A DNA stretch of 64,000 nt from Bradyrhizobium paxllaeri (GTDB taxonomy: Bacteria > Pseudomonadota > Alphaproteobacteria > Rhizobiales > Xanthobacteraceae). Numbering within the stretch: the stretch's first letter is position 1; each line of letters starts with the position of its first letter. The DNA lies in NCBI RefSeq assembly GCF_001693515.2, contig NZ_CP042968.1, positions 4,216,001 through 4,280,000 on the forward strand, written 5' to 3'. Below, one piece after another: positions 17,590 to 26,123 of this stretch. The translations under genes and the position numbers were made by a program. Below the pieces are notes generated by a model, which was not told where the DNA came from, searched no databases, and saw nothing but the letters and a program-made list of their open reading frames with translations.

Positions 17590-17603
17590 ACGCCGTTGCT
17601 TGC

Positions 17604-18881
17604 TCAAGCCCTGCGGGCTGTCGCGCCCTGAAGCTTCTTGAGCAGCGGCGCCAGCAATGACGTCCGCTTGGTCACGGCATGGCCCGTCATGCGCTGCGCA
17701 ATCTGCAGGAACATCTGGGTGGTGCGATGCTTGGCTGAGATCTGCGCGATCATCTGGCCGTTATTGGCGGCGGTGCCGAACATCTTCGAATCGAACGGAA
17801 TGGCGGCGATCGGCTGGCTCTCGATCGCCTTGGCGAATTCGCGTGTGGTGATCTCCGGACGCTTGTGCATGCCGACCTGGTTAAGGCAATAGAGTGGCGG
17901 CCGGTCGTTAGGCCGCGCCGCCTTCAGGACGTTCAGCATGTTCTTGGTGTTGCGCATGTTGGCCAGATCGGGTTCGGCGACGATCAGAATGTCGTCCGCG
18001 CCGACCAGCGTGCGCTTGGTCCATGCCGACCATTGATGCGGCACGTCTAGCACGATGCAGGGGGTCGTCATGCGCATCGTATCGAAGATCGCGTCGAATG
18101 CATCGGCGCCGAAATCGTAGACCTGATCCAGCGTCGCCGGCGCCGCCAGCAGGTTGAGGCGGTCGGTGCATTTCGCCAGCAGACGCTCCATGAAGGCGGA
18201 GTCCGGCCGCTCCTGCTGGAAGACCGCGTTGGCGATGCCCTGAACCGGGTCCTGGTTGTAATCGAGGCTGGCGGTGCCGAAGGCGAGGTCGAGATCGATC
18301 ACGACGGAGTCGAGCGCAAGATCGCGCGCGATCGCCCAGGCGACGTTATGCGCGACGGTGGATGCGCCGACGCCGCCCTTGGCGCCGACGACCGCAACGA
18401 TACGGCCGACCGCGACGGCTTCGGAGGCCGCGTAAAGGCCGCATATCGCACGCACGACGTCGATCGGCCCGATCGGTCCGGTCACGTAGTCGCTGACGCC
18501 GCGCCGCACCAGCTCGCGATAGGGCGTCATGTCGTTGGCACTGCCGATCACGACGACGCGCGTTCCGGCGTCGCACACGGAGGCGAGTTCATCGAGCCCT
18601 TCGAGAATGTCGGTGCCGGGATCGCTCTCCAGCAGGATCACGTTCGGCGTCGGTGCCGTGTGGTAAGCCTCGATGGCGGCGGCAATGCCGCCCATGTGAA
18701 CCGAAAGGTGGGCCTTGCCGAGACGGCGGTCTTCGCTCGCCGCGCGCACCGCCGTCGCGATGGCGACGCTGGCGCAGAAGGCCTGCACCGATACGCGTGG
18801 CGCCGGCGAGATGTATTCCTCGGGCTGCGCCGGCGTTTCGTCCAGTTGATCGTCGGATTTTTGAAAGACGCGGCTGATCAT
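17604..18881 (-). CDS. cpaE: CpaE/TadZ family pilus localisation ATPase
   Basis: A 425-residue protein with an N-terminal receiver-like domain (about 30-150) and a ParA/MinD-type domain (about 160-400). The deviant Walker A reads VVGAKGGVGASTVAHN. The lysine that normally precedes the Thr/Ser is alanine, as is usual in CpaE/TadZ proteins. VIDLDLAFGTASLDYNQDP is the switch region. CpaE/TadZ directs Tad pilus machinery to its cellular site. The ATG overlaps the stop of cpaD by 4 bp. CpaF, normally next, is absent here. Confidence 0.92.
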   Translation of the reverse strand: MISRVFQKSDDQLDETPAQPEEYISPAPRVSVQAFCASVAIATAVRAASEDRRLGKAHLSVHMGGIAAAIEAYHTAPTPNVILLESDPGTDILEGLDELASVCDAGTRVVVIGSANDMTPYRELVRRGVSDYVTGPIGPIDVVRAICGLYAASEAVAVGRIVAVVGAKGGVGASTVAHNVAWAIARDLALDSVVIDLDLAFGTASLDYNQDPVQGIANAVFQQERPDSAFMERLLAKCTDRLNLLAAPATLDQVYDFGADAFDAIFDTMRMTTPCIVLDVPHQWSAWTKRTLVGADDILIVAEPDLANMRNTKNMLNVLKAARPNDRPPLYCLNQVGMHKRPEITTREFAKAIESQPIAAIPFDSKMFGTAANNGQMIAQISAKHRTTQMFLQIAQRMTGHAVTKRTSLLAPLLKKLQGATARRA

Positions 18882-19621
18882 TTGCCTGTATCGCTGAGTT
18901 TGGCCTTGTCGGATTCGGGATAGGTGGTCTCGGTCGCCGTGCCCTTGCGGTATTTGTCAAAGGCGATGTTGCGCCGCGATGTATAAGCGGGGCTCTCGGG
19001 ACGCGGCTGTTCGAGATCGGCGGGATTGTCGATCATCGCGGCGAGGTTGCGCTGGGTGGCGCAGCCGAAATTGTGATAGGAGCGGTTTTCGTTGTAGCCG
19101 ACGTTATCGATGTTCGGCCCGAGGTCTTGCGGCCACAGGCCGCAAGGACCGGCCACCGCCCTGATCTTCGGATAACTCAGCCTGATCGTCGGCAATGTGC
19201 GGGGATCGTCGGGATAGTAGTGACGCAACGAGATAGCGCGCGAGGGCACGCCGCCCGCCATCAGCACGGACCGGATTTCCTGATACGACGCCGCAGCCGC
19301 GCGTGCGTTCGCCGTGTCGATTGGAACATCGGCGATGATTGCGCCGGTCCCTTCGCGCGTCCAGGTTTGCGCGAGTCCCATGACGTCGGCGCGCTGCGGC
19401 CCGGAGAGGCCGCCGCGGCCACGGCCGACGAACACGACGATCGATTGGTTGGCTTCGGTCACCGCAATCGGATGGCGATGGCGGTAATCTTCCGGAACGC
19501 TCGCGGTCGTCACGACTTCCGTGGACTGCCAGGTGCAGGCACCGAGTGTCGCCGAAAGGCTGAGGAGGGCGCCAAGCAGCCCTGCGGCTCTGATGCGATG
19601 GAGCGGTATTCTCGTTGTCAT
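18878..19621 (-). CDS. cpaD: CpaD family pilus assembly lipoprotein
   Basis: A 247-residue outer-membrane-associated lipoprotein. The signal ends in SATLGAC with Cys29 as the lipid site. The CpaD core includes VVFVGRGRGGLS, LRHYYPDD and YHNFGCATQRNLAAMIDNPA, the last being the family hallmark. It works with the CpaC secretin in Flp pilus export. I chose ATG 19621, preceded by GAGGACAG. A TTG at 19666 would add 15 residues without improving the signal peptide. It lies between cpaC and cpaE in one transcription unit. Confidence 0.92.
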   Translation of the reverse strand: MTTRIPLHRIRAAGLLGALLSLSATLGACTWQSTEVVTTASVPEDYRHRHPIAVTEANQSIVVFVGRGRGGLSGPQRADVMGLAQTWTREGTGAIIADVPIDTANARAAAASYQEIRSVLMAGGVPSRAISLRHYYPDDPRTLPTIRLSYPKIRAVAGPCGLWPQDLGPNIDNVGYNENRSYHNFGCATQRNLAAMIDNPADLEQPRPESPAYTSRRNIAFDKYRKGTATETTYPESDKAKLSDTGK

Positions 19622-19662
19622 CGTTTCTGTCCTCGTCCCCACGCGTTGAACAGTTCTGAATT

Positions 19663-21120
19663 TCAATCGATGATGAAGCCGAAATTGCCCTGGACGCCGG
19701 CAACGGGGTCGACGCGGGCGGCGACACCGTAGATGCGGTTGATGCGCCCGAGCAGCGCAGACTGGGAATCGGATGCCGGCGCGAAGCCGTCATCGGGGCG
19801 CGACAATTCTTTCTGCGCGACCGCACGCACGACATAGGGCGTCACCAGCACCATCAGTTCGGTCTGGTTGTCGATGAAGTCCTGGCTGCGGAACAACTGG
19901 CCCAGAACCGGCAACTGATCGAGTCCCGGCAGGCCGTTGATGGCCTGCTTGGTCTGCTCCTGGATCAGGCCGGCCATCGCCATCGAGCCGCCGGAGGGTA
20001 TTTCCAGCGTGGTCTCGGCGCGGCGGGTCTTGATCGAGGGAATGGTCGTTCCATTCTGGCCGCCGGTCAGGGCGTTTTCGGTCGAGACTTCCGACACTTC
20101 CGTCATCACGCGCAGGCTGATCCGCCCCTCGGAGAGTACGACCGGCGTGAAGTTGAGCGAGATGCCGAATTTCTTGAAAGCGACTGTCTGGATGCACCCG
20201 CTGATGACACCAGTCGTTGCGTTGGTGTTGCAGGTCACGCCGGTCGGAATGGGAAATTCGCCGCCTGAGATAAACGTTGCGGATTCTCCGGAGATCGCTG
20301 TCAGATTTGGTTCGGCGAGCGTCTTCACAACACCGGCCTTCTCCATCGCGCGAAGCACGGCCGTGACCGACGAACCGCCCTGCAGCATAAGGCCATTGCC
20401 GGGCACGAGGGCCGCGTTGTTCGCCGTGAAGGGATTGGCATTGTTGAAGGTCACGTTCGTATTGCCGATGTTGAACTTGGCGCCGAGGTCGATGCCCATC
20501 TGCTTGACGACATCCCGCCGAACTTCCGCGACAGTGACCTTCAACATCACCTGGTCGCGGCCGCGAACGACGATCGAGTTGACGACCTTCTCGGATCCGC
20601 CGACCAGCCGCGCGGCGATCTCGCCGGCCTGCTGGGCTTCGACCGGGCTCGACACCGAGCCGGTCAGCAGCACGCTGTCGCCGACGCCCTCGATCTGAAT
20701 CCCCGGTAGCGACTGCTTCAGCGCGGCGCGCACGCCGTTGAGGTCACGCTTGACCGCGATGTCGTAGGAAGCGATCTGCTGACCGTCGCCGTCGAAGAAC
20801 ACCACGTTGGTCTGGCCGACGGCGCCGCCGATGATATAGGCGCGTTGCGGGGAGCGAATGACGGCATTGGCGATCTTCGGATCGGCGACCAGCACATCCT
20901 TGACGTCGCGCGGCAGGTCAACGACCACCGACTTGCCGATGCCGAGCGCCAGGAAGCGCATCTTGACCGGGCCGATGGCGGAAGTCGTTACCGGATCCTT
21001 CTCGGTTTCGGCTGCGACCACGGGCAGCAACGGCCCGAGCGCCAGCGTGGCGACGGCCGACAATAACAGTGCGCGCGCCGCCACGGTTCGCATCGCTGAC
21101 TGACTTACCCCAAACTTCAT
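19663..21120 (-). CDS. cpaC: CpaC secretin of the Flp/Tad pilus
   Basis: A 485-residue outer-membrane secretin. The signal peptide (to about residue 37, VVAAE) is followed by a pilus secretin N-terminal domain (VVDLPRDVKDVLVADPKIAN), a BON-like domain (about 110-190) and the secretin barrel domain ending near 440. The motif TRRAETTLEIPSGGSMAMAG is the conserved secretin core. It forms the pore through which the pilus emerges. ATG 21120 is preceded by AAAGGA. A GTG at 21141 overlapping the cpaB stop (GTGA) is an alternative that implies coupling. Confidence 0.93.
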   Translation of the reverse strand: MKFGVSQSAMRTVAARALLLSAVATLALGPLLPVVAAETEKDPVTTSAIGPVKMRFLALGIGKSVVVDLPRDVKDVLVADPKIANAVIRSPQRAYIIGGAVGQTNVVFFDGDGQQIASYDIAVKRDLNGVRAALKQSLPGIQIEGVGDSVLLTGSVSSPVEAQQAGEIAARLVGGSEKVVNSIVVRGRDQVMLKVTVAEVRRDVVKQMGIDLGAKFNIGNTNVTFNNANPFTANNAALVPGNGLMLQGGSSVTAVLRAMEKAGVVKTLAEPNLTAISGESATFISGGEFPIPTGVTCNTNATTGVISGCIQTVAFKKFGISLNFTPVVLSEGRISLRVMTEVSEVSTENALTGGQNGTTIPSIKTRRAETTLEIPSGGSMAMAGLIQEQTKQAINGLPGLDQLPVLGQLFRSQDFIDNQTELMVLVTPYVVRAVAQKELSRPDDGFAPASDSQSALLGRINRIYGVAARVDPVAGVQGNFGFIID

Positions 21121-21137
21121 CTCAGCCGTCCTTTCGG

Positions 21138-21935
21138 TCACTTCTGTGCCGTCGTTTGACTAGAGACTCCGTAGCGAACCACGGAGACGCTCTCTTTTCG
21201 TTTTTGAGTCTGTTCGTCGGTACGGCCTTCGGCCGCATTGGCATCGGTGATGCTGCGCAGCGCAAGCGACAGCGTGCCGCTCTGGCGCGCCCGCGCCATC
21301 GTCTCGGCCTGCTCGGGCTTCAGTTCGAGCGTGACGGTGCGGCCGACGAGGGAGTTCATGCCCTCTTTTTCCTTTGGCGCCTGATCGATCGCGAGCACGC
21401 GGATGTTGGAGAGAATGATGTCCGACTGGATGACGTCGCCTCCCTTGCCGTCCGGATTCTTCTCGCGCCTGGAGAGGATGACGTCGACGCGGTCGTTGGG
21501 TAGGATGAAGCCACCGGCGCCGGTTTCCGGCGAGATCTCGGTCGAGAGTGCGCGCATGCCGGTCGGCAGGATGGCTGCCATGAAGCCGGAGCCGTTGGCC
21601 TTGACCAGTTTCTGTTCGCGGATCGGTTCGCCAGCGAAGAACGGGTTGCGCGCGATCGAGCCGGCGAATTCATTGATGGCCTCGGCCTTGCTCGCGCGAT
21701 CGATCATGTTGCTGTTGGCGGTCGCGGCCGGCCAGGCCTGCCATTGCAGGTCCTCGGGCTTGACTGCCTGGCCGAGCCCGATGTCGGACTTCGCGACCAG
21801 AATTTCCACTGTCGGCAAATTGGCGACCGGTTCGGCCGGCGGTTGCGATTTGTCTTCGGTGCCACGGGCGAGATAGGCGGCGACACCGCCTGCACTCAGT
21901 GCGATGGCCAGAACGACGAGACGTGCGATGTTCAT
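21138..21935 (-). CDS. cpaB: CpaB family pilus assembly protein
   Basis: A 265-residue protein with an N-terminal membrane helix (MNIARLVVLAIALSAGGVAA), a SAF domain (about 43-105, VEILVAKSDIGLGQAVKPED) and an RcpC-type beta domain (PETGAGGFILPNDRVDVILS). It is a periplasmic partner of the CpaC secretin. It is the first gene of the cpaBCDE run on this strand. Pilin and cpaA, usually upstream, are not found. I chose ATG 21935 because the longer frame to 21977 adds only basic residues before the helix. Confidence 0.92.
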   Translation of the reverse strand: MNIARLVVLAIALSAGGVAAYLARGTEDKSQPPAEPVANLPTVEILVAKSDIGLGQAVKPEDLQWQAWPAATANSNMIDRASKAEAINEFAGSIARNPFFAGEPIREQKLVKANGSGFMAAILPTGMRALSTEISPETGAGGFILPNDRVDVILSRREKNPDGKGGDVIQSDIILSNIRVLAIDQAPKEKEGMNSLVGRTVTLELKPEQAETMARARQSGTLSLALRSITDANAAEGRTDEQTQKRKESVSVVRYGVSSQTTAQK

Positions 21936-22197
21936 ACGCTTACGATCTACTCTTACGCCGGGACGCCCCAACGGCACGGCAGTGAAGGTCCCCGAAGGCC
22001 ATGACTAGGCATCAAAGGTATAAGGGAACTTGAGGGGTGACCGATTTGGCCGATCGCAGGGGCGGGATTCACGGTCATGGTGAACGACTGGTTATCGTTC
22101 AGGAGAAGGCTGCTTCCCGCAAAAACCCGGACAGCCGCTCAGTGCGGGCGCGCGCTACCGGTCGAACTCATCAATGTGGATGGACGTGTGCTTGCGA

Positions 22198-22214
22198 TCA
22201 GGCCTCAGGCCTGA
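22198..22214. terminator. hairpin just beyond gntR
   Basis: TCAGGCC (22198-22204), loop TCA, GGCCTGA (22208-22214). The perfect 7-bp stem lies a few bases downstream of the regulator gene's stop on the minus strand. No T run follows, so intrinsic termination is uncertain. Confidence 0.35.
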
Positions 22215-22219
22215 CGCAG

Positions 22220-22882
22220 CTATGATGCGCGAGTTTGTTCGAGAGGTGCGGTTTCCGCGAAGCCGGCCTGCAAGACCTCTTCGCGCTTGTGGCGCAGATG
22301 CGCGCGCAGGATATGCGACAGCCCGACGCCGTCGCGGCGTTGCAGGGCGTTGAGGATCGCTTCGTGCTCCTGCACAGCCAGCGCCCAGCGCCGCGGCGTC
22401 ATCGGCGTGACGTAACGTGCACGGCGAATGCGGGCGGTGACGGATTCATACAGGCCTGACAGCACCGGGTTGCCGGCAGCCGTGATGATCGCCTCGTGGA
22501 TGAAGCGGTTGCAGCGATAGTACTGCAACAGATCGCGATCTCCGTAGTGCCGCACCATCGCGGCATGCGCATCGGCGACGCCGGCGATCTCGGCATCCGT
22601 GATGCGCTCGCAGGCGAGTTCGCCGGCCAGGGCTTCGAGCCCCTGGCACACCTCGAACAGATCGCGCATGTCCTTGTCGGTCAGTCTCGCCGCGCGCGAG
22701 CCGCGGTTCGGCAGCAACTGGACCAGGCCCTCGGCGGCAAGCACCTTGAGGGCTTCGCGCAGCGGCGTGCGCGAGATCTGCAGCTTTTCACAGAGGTCGC
22801 GCTCGGGAATCCGCGCGCCGGGCGGGATCTCGCCATCGAGCAGCATGGCGCGTACGCGGCCGACGACTTCCTCATGCAGCAT
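22220..22882 (-). CDS. GntR family regulator, FCD (FadR-like) subfamily
   Basis: A 220-residue repressor-type protein. The winged HTH (about 5-70) has the GntR signature GARIPERDLCEKLQISRTPL. The FCD effector domain (about 80-205) carries candidate metal or ligand residues in FIHEAI, EHEAIL and RAHLRHK. FCD regulators of this kind usually sense organic acids or their CoA-pathway intermediates. It is divergent from the crotonase/CoA-transferase/TTT operon. Twin inverted sites in the 122-bp gap suggest control of itself and of that operon. Confidence 0.9.
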   Translation of the reverse strand: MLHEEVVGRVRAMLLDGEIPPGARIPERDLCEKLQISRTPLREALKVLAAEGLVQLLPNRGSRAARLTDKDMRDLFEVCQGLEALAGELACERITDAEIAGVADAHAAMVRHYGDRDLLQYYRCNRFIHEAIITAAGNPVLSGLYESVTARIRRARYVTPMTPRRWALAVQEHEAILNALQRRDGVGLSHILRAHLRHKREEVLQAGFAETAPLEQTRAS

Positions 22883-22894
22883 CGGTCAAAAGAT

Positions 22895-22976
22895 CCAATT
22901 TGAATGCAAAAATGGCTATATCACCGGCATTTCGTCAATTCTAGCTTGATAAAGCCTAATTTTGCATTCAGAATGG
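22895..22976. promoter_or_regulatory. twin inverted operator-like sites between gntR and the crotonase operon
   Basis: Exact 11-bp inverted copies TGAATGCAAAA (22901-22911) and TTTTGCATTCA (22960-22970) extend to 17-bp near-matches (CCAATTTGAATGCAAAA at 22895-22911, TTTTGCATTCAGAATGG at 22960-22976), 65 bp apart start to start. The second holds the palindrome CATTC-A-GAATG. One site lies 13 nt before gntR and the other 28 nt before the crotonase start. Confidence 0.6.
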
Positions 22977-23004
22977 TAAAAATCAATTAAGAAAGGCCGT
23001 CGGG

Positions 23005-23805
23005 ATGGATCAGGACGTAACGGTACGGGAGGATGACCTCCTGTTTGCCCTCGACGACGGCATCGGCCGGGTAACCTTCAACCGGCCACAGGCGCGCAAC
23101 GCCTTCACCTTCGAGATGTACGAGCGGCTGGCCGAGATCTGCGAACGCGCCAACCGCGACCATGCGATCAAGGTGCTGCTGCTGCGGGGCGCCGGCGACA
23201 AGGCGTTTGCGGCCGGTACCGACATCAACCAATTCCGTGCCTTCAAGACGCCGCAGGATGCGATCGATTATGAGAACCGCATCGATCGCGTCCTCGGCAT
23301 TCTCGAAACATGCCGGGTGCCGACCATTGCCGCCATCAACGGCGCCTGCACCGGTGGCGGCGCGGGCATTGCGGCCTGCTGCGATCTGCGCATCGGCACC
23401 CGAAGCACGCGAATTGGGTTTCCGATCGCGCGCACGCTCGGCAATTGCCTGTCGATGTCGAATGTCGGCCGCATCACCGCGTTGATCGGTCCGGCGCGCG
23501 TCAAGGATCTGATCTTCACCGCACGGCTGGTCGAAGCCGAGGAGGCGGCCTCGTTGGGCCTGCTCAACGAAGTGGTCAACGATCTGGCTGCGCTCGACAA
23601 GCGCGCCGACGAGATCGCGCGGCTCGTTGCCGGCCACGCGCCGCTGACGCTGAGCGCGACCAAGCAGGCGGTTGCGCGCTTGCAGAAACGGCTGACGCGC
23701 GACGAGGGCGAGGACCTCATCCTGATGTGCTACACCAGCCAGGATTTCCGTGAAGGGCGCGACGCGTTTCTCACCAAGCGCGCGCCGCAATGGCGTGGCC
23801 AATAG
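23005..23805 (+). CDS. crotonase (enoyl-CoA hydratase/isomerase) family protein, non-canonical active site
   Basis: A 266-residue crotonase-fold protein that should bind an acyl-CoA. The oxyanion-hole regions are present (AFAAGTDINQF and GACTGGGAGIAACCD). Aligning by eye with rat mitochondrial enoyl-CoA hydratase, the two catalytic glutamates (in CELAM and QPEILLG) fall on Gly121 and Ile141. A simple hydratase reaction is therefore unlikely, and an isomerase, hydrolase or decarboxylase role is possible. AAAGG precedes the ATG. The CaiB-type gene follows after 8 bp. Confidence 0.85.
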   Translation: MDQDVTVREDDLLFALDDGIGRVTFNRPQARNAFTFEMYERLAEICERANRDHAIKVLLLRGAGDKAFAAGTDINQFRAFKTPQDAIDYENRIDRVLGILETCRVPTIAAINGACTGGGAGIAACCDLRIGTRSTRIGFPIARTLGNCLSMSNVGRITALIGPARVKDLIFTARLVEAEEAASLGLLNEVVNDLAALDKRADEIARLVAGHAPLTLSATKQAVARLQKRLTRDEGEDLILMCYTSQDFREGRDAFLTKRAPQWRGQ

Positions 23806-23813
23806 GAGCCCGC

Positions 23814-25067
23814 ATGTCCCTTCATGACGACACCACGCCGCCTTCGGGGCCGCTCGCCGGCCTCAAGGTCATCGATCTCACCCATGTGATGGCGGGGCCG
23901 ACCTGCACGCTGATGCTCGCCGACATGGGCGCCGACGTCATCAAGATCGAGAAATGGCCGAACGGCGACGACACGCGGCACTCAGTGCCGCCGAAGATCG
24001 GCGACGAGGCGGCCTCGTTCCTGATGATGAACCGCAACAAGCGCGGCATCGTGCTCGACCTGAAAACCGCAGGCGGCAAGGAAGTGCTGCGGCGGCTGAT
24101 CGCGGGCGCCGACGTGCTGGTCGAGAATTTCGCGCCGGGCGCGATGGAGCGGCTCGGCTTTGGCTATCAGGAACTACACCGGGAATTTCCGGCGCTGATC
24201 TATTGCTCGCTGTCCGGCTTCGGCCGCACCGGCCCGTACAAGCATCGCCGCGGCTTCGATCTGGTTGCGCAAGCGATGAGCGGCATCATGAGCTTCACGG
24301 GCGAACGGCCGGACGGGCCGCCGGTCAAATGCGGCCCGCCGCTATCAGATATCACCGCCGGACTGCTGGCCAGCATGGGGATCCTTGCCGCCTATTCGCA
24401 TCGGCTCAAAACCGGCGAAGGGCAATGGGTGGAGACCTCGCTCTACGAGGCGGCGCTGGTCCAGACCTACTGGCAGTCGACCATTGCGCTCGCCAGCAAT
24501 GTGGCGCCGCGCGCCATGGGCTCGGCTCATCCGCTCAACGCGCCGTATCAGGCGTTCGAGGCATCCGACGGCTGGCTCGTGGTCGGCGGCGCCAACAAGA
24601 AGCATTGGCTGTTGATGCTGGAAGCGCTTGGCGCGCTGGAACTGGCTTCCGACCCGCGCTTCGTCAACGGCTCCGACCGGATGGCGAACCTGAAGGAGCT
24701 CGAAGCCGAACTGAGCCGGCGCTTCCGAACGCAGACGCGGGCGCATTGGCTGGCGGCACTCGACGAGAAGGGCGTGCCGTGCGGCCCCGTGCACGACATG
24801 CTGGAAGCGCTGAACGATCCGCAGACGCTCGCGCGCGACATGGTGGTCGAGGTCGAACATTCGACGCTCGGGCCGGTGAAGACGATCGGATTGCCGGTCA
24901 AGTTCTCGGCGACGCCCGGCAAGGTGCGTTCGGGCGCGCCTGTTTATGGCGAGCATACGCGCGAGGTGCTGCGCGAGCATGGTTTTGATCAGGCAGAGAT
25001 CGACGCGTTCGAGCGGGAGGGCGCGATCGTCGCCGCATCAGTCGATCGCAAGGAACAGGTCGCCTGA
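23814..25067 (+). CDS. CaiB/BaiF family (class III) CoA-transferase
   Basis: A 417-residue enzyme that should transfer CoA between organic acids. It opens with LAGLKVIDLTHVMAGPTCTL, the family N-terminus. The nucleophilic aspartate is Asp179 in PPLSDITAGLLASMGI. RRGFDLVAQAMSGIMSFTG is also typical. AGGAG lies 6 nt before the ATG at 23814. Next to a TTT transporter and crotonase, it probably activates the imported acid to its CoA ester. The acid is not identifiable from sequence. Confidence 0.9.
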   Translation: MSLHDDTTPPSGPLAGLKVIDLTHVMAGPTCTLMLADMGADVIKIEKWPNGDDTRHSVPPKIGDEAASFLMMNRNKRGIVLDLKTAGGKEVLRRLIAGADVLVENFAPGAMERLGFGYQELHREFPALIYCSLSGFGRTGPYKHRRGFDLVAQAMSGIMSFTGERPDGPPVKCGPPLSDITAGLLASMGILAAYSHRLKTGEGQWVETSLYEAALVQTYWQSTIALASNVAPRAMGSAHPLNAPYQAFEASDGWLVVGGANKKHWLLMLEALGALELASDPRFVNGSDRMANLKELEAELSRRFRTQTRAHWLAALDEKGVPCGPVHDMLEALNDPQTLARDMVVEVEHSTLGPVKTIGLPVKFSATPGKVRSGAPVYGEHTREVLREHGFDQAEIDAFEREGAIVAASVDRKEQVA

Positions 25068-25119
25068 CGAGAAAACGAGAATATCAACGACAACAAAAAC
25101 TGCCTACCGGGAGGAAGCC

Positions 25120-26112
25120 ATGAAGATCACGTCAAAGCTGCTGCTGTCCACGGCAGCGTTCATGCTCGCGGGCGCGCTTCCGGCCGATGCTGCCTGGCAG
25201 CCGCAGAAGCCGATCGAGTTCGTCGCCACCGCCGGGCCGGGCGGTGGCACCGACAATCTCGCCCGCGCCGTGCAGAGCATCATCACCAAATACAAGATGA
25301 CCGACCAGCCGGTCGTCGTCGTCAACAAGGGCGGCGGCAGCGGGGCGGAAGGCTATGTCTACGGCAAGGCGTCCGCCGGCGATCCTTATAAGGTAATCTT
25401 CGGCACCTCGAACGCATGGCAGCAGCCGCTCGTCTCCAAGGTCGCCTTCAACTACACCGATCTCACGCCCATCGCGGCGATGGCGCAGGACGAGTTCCTG
25501 CTCTGGGTGAAACAGGATGCGCCCTACAAGACTGCGGGCGATTTTCTCAAGGCGGCCGCCGCGACCGAGTTCAAGATGGGCGGCGCCCAGTCCAAGGACA
25601 CCGACGAGGTGCTGACGCGGATGATCGAAAAGGCGGCGCACGTCAAATTCACCTACATCCCCTTCAAGAGCGGCGCCGAGGCTGCCGTGCAACTGGCCGG
25701 CGGCCATATCGATGCGCACGTCAACAACCCCTCCGAAAGCCTCGGGCAATGGCGCGGCAGCACCCAGCGCCCGCTCTGTGCCTTCAGCCCGAAGCGGCTG
25801 CCGCAAGGGCCGAAAGTCACGACATCGGAAGGCTGGAGCGACGTGCCGACCTGTGTCGAGCAGGGGCTCGCGATTTCGCAATATGAGCAGCCGCGCACAG
25901 TCTGGCTGCCCGGCAAGGTCAGCCCGGATCAGGCGGCCTATTACGTCGATCTCATGAAGAAGGTGCAGGCGACGCCTGAATGGAAGGAGTACATCGAGAA
26001 GACCTCGCAGGTTGATACCTTCCTGACCGGCACCGCATTCAACGACTTCATCAAGCAGGATCTCGAACATATCAAGCAGGTCGCGGGCGAGCAGGGCTGG
26101 CTGGTGAAGTAG
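25120..26112 (+). CDS. tripartite tricarboxylate transporter substrate-binding protein (TctC/Bug)
   Basis: A 330-residue periplasmic solute-binding protein. The signal peptide (MKITSKLLLSTAAFMLAGAL) is cleaved near ADA. The mature start WQPQKPIEFVATAGPGGGTD carries the glycine-rich carboxylate-pinching loop of Bug proteins. It captures a carboxylic acid for the TctA/TctB membrane pair encoded next. ATG 25120 follows GGGAGGA, and the longer open frame to 24946 overlaps the CoA-transferase gene. Confidence 0.92.
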   Translation: MKITSKLLLSTAAFMLAGALPADAAWQPQKPIEFVATAGPGGGTDNLARAVQSIITKYKMTDQPVVVVNKGGGSGAEGYVYGKASAGDPYKVIFGTSNAWQQPLVSKVAFNYTDLTPIAAMAQDEFLLWVKQDAPYKTAGDFLKAAAATEFKMGGAQSKDTDEVLTRMIEKAAHVKFTYIPFKSGAEAAVQLAGGHIDAHVNNPSESLGQWRGSTQRPLCAFSPKRLPQGPKVTTSEGWSDVPTCVEQGLAISQYEQPRTVWLPGKVSPDQAAYYVDLMKKVQATPEWKEYIEKTSQVDTFLTGTAFNDFIKQDLEHIKQVAGEQGWLVK

Positions 26113-26123
26113 GGCAGGACGCG

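Noticed and set aside
22037..22225. 62-codon plus-strand frame between cpaB and gntR
   Set aside because: It overlaps the gntR end, has no good ribosome site and the encoded residues look random.
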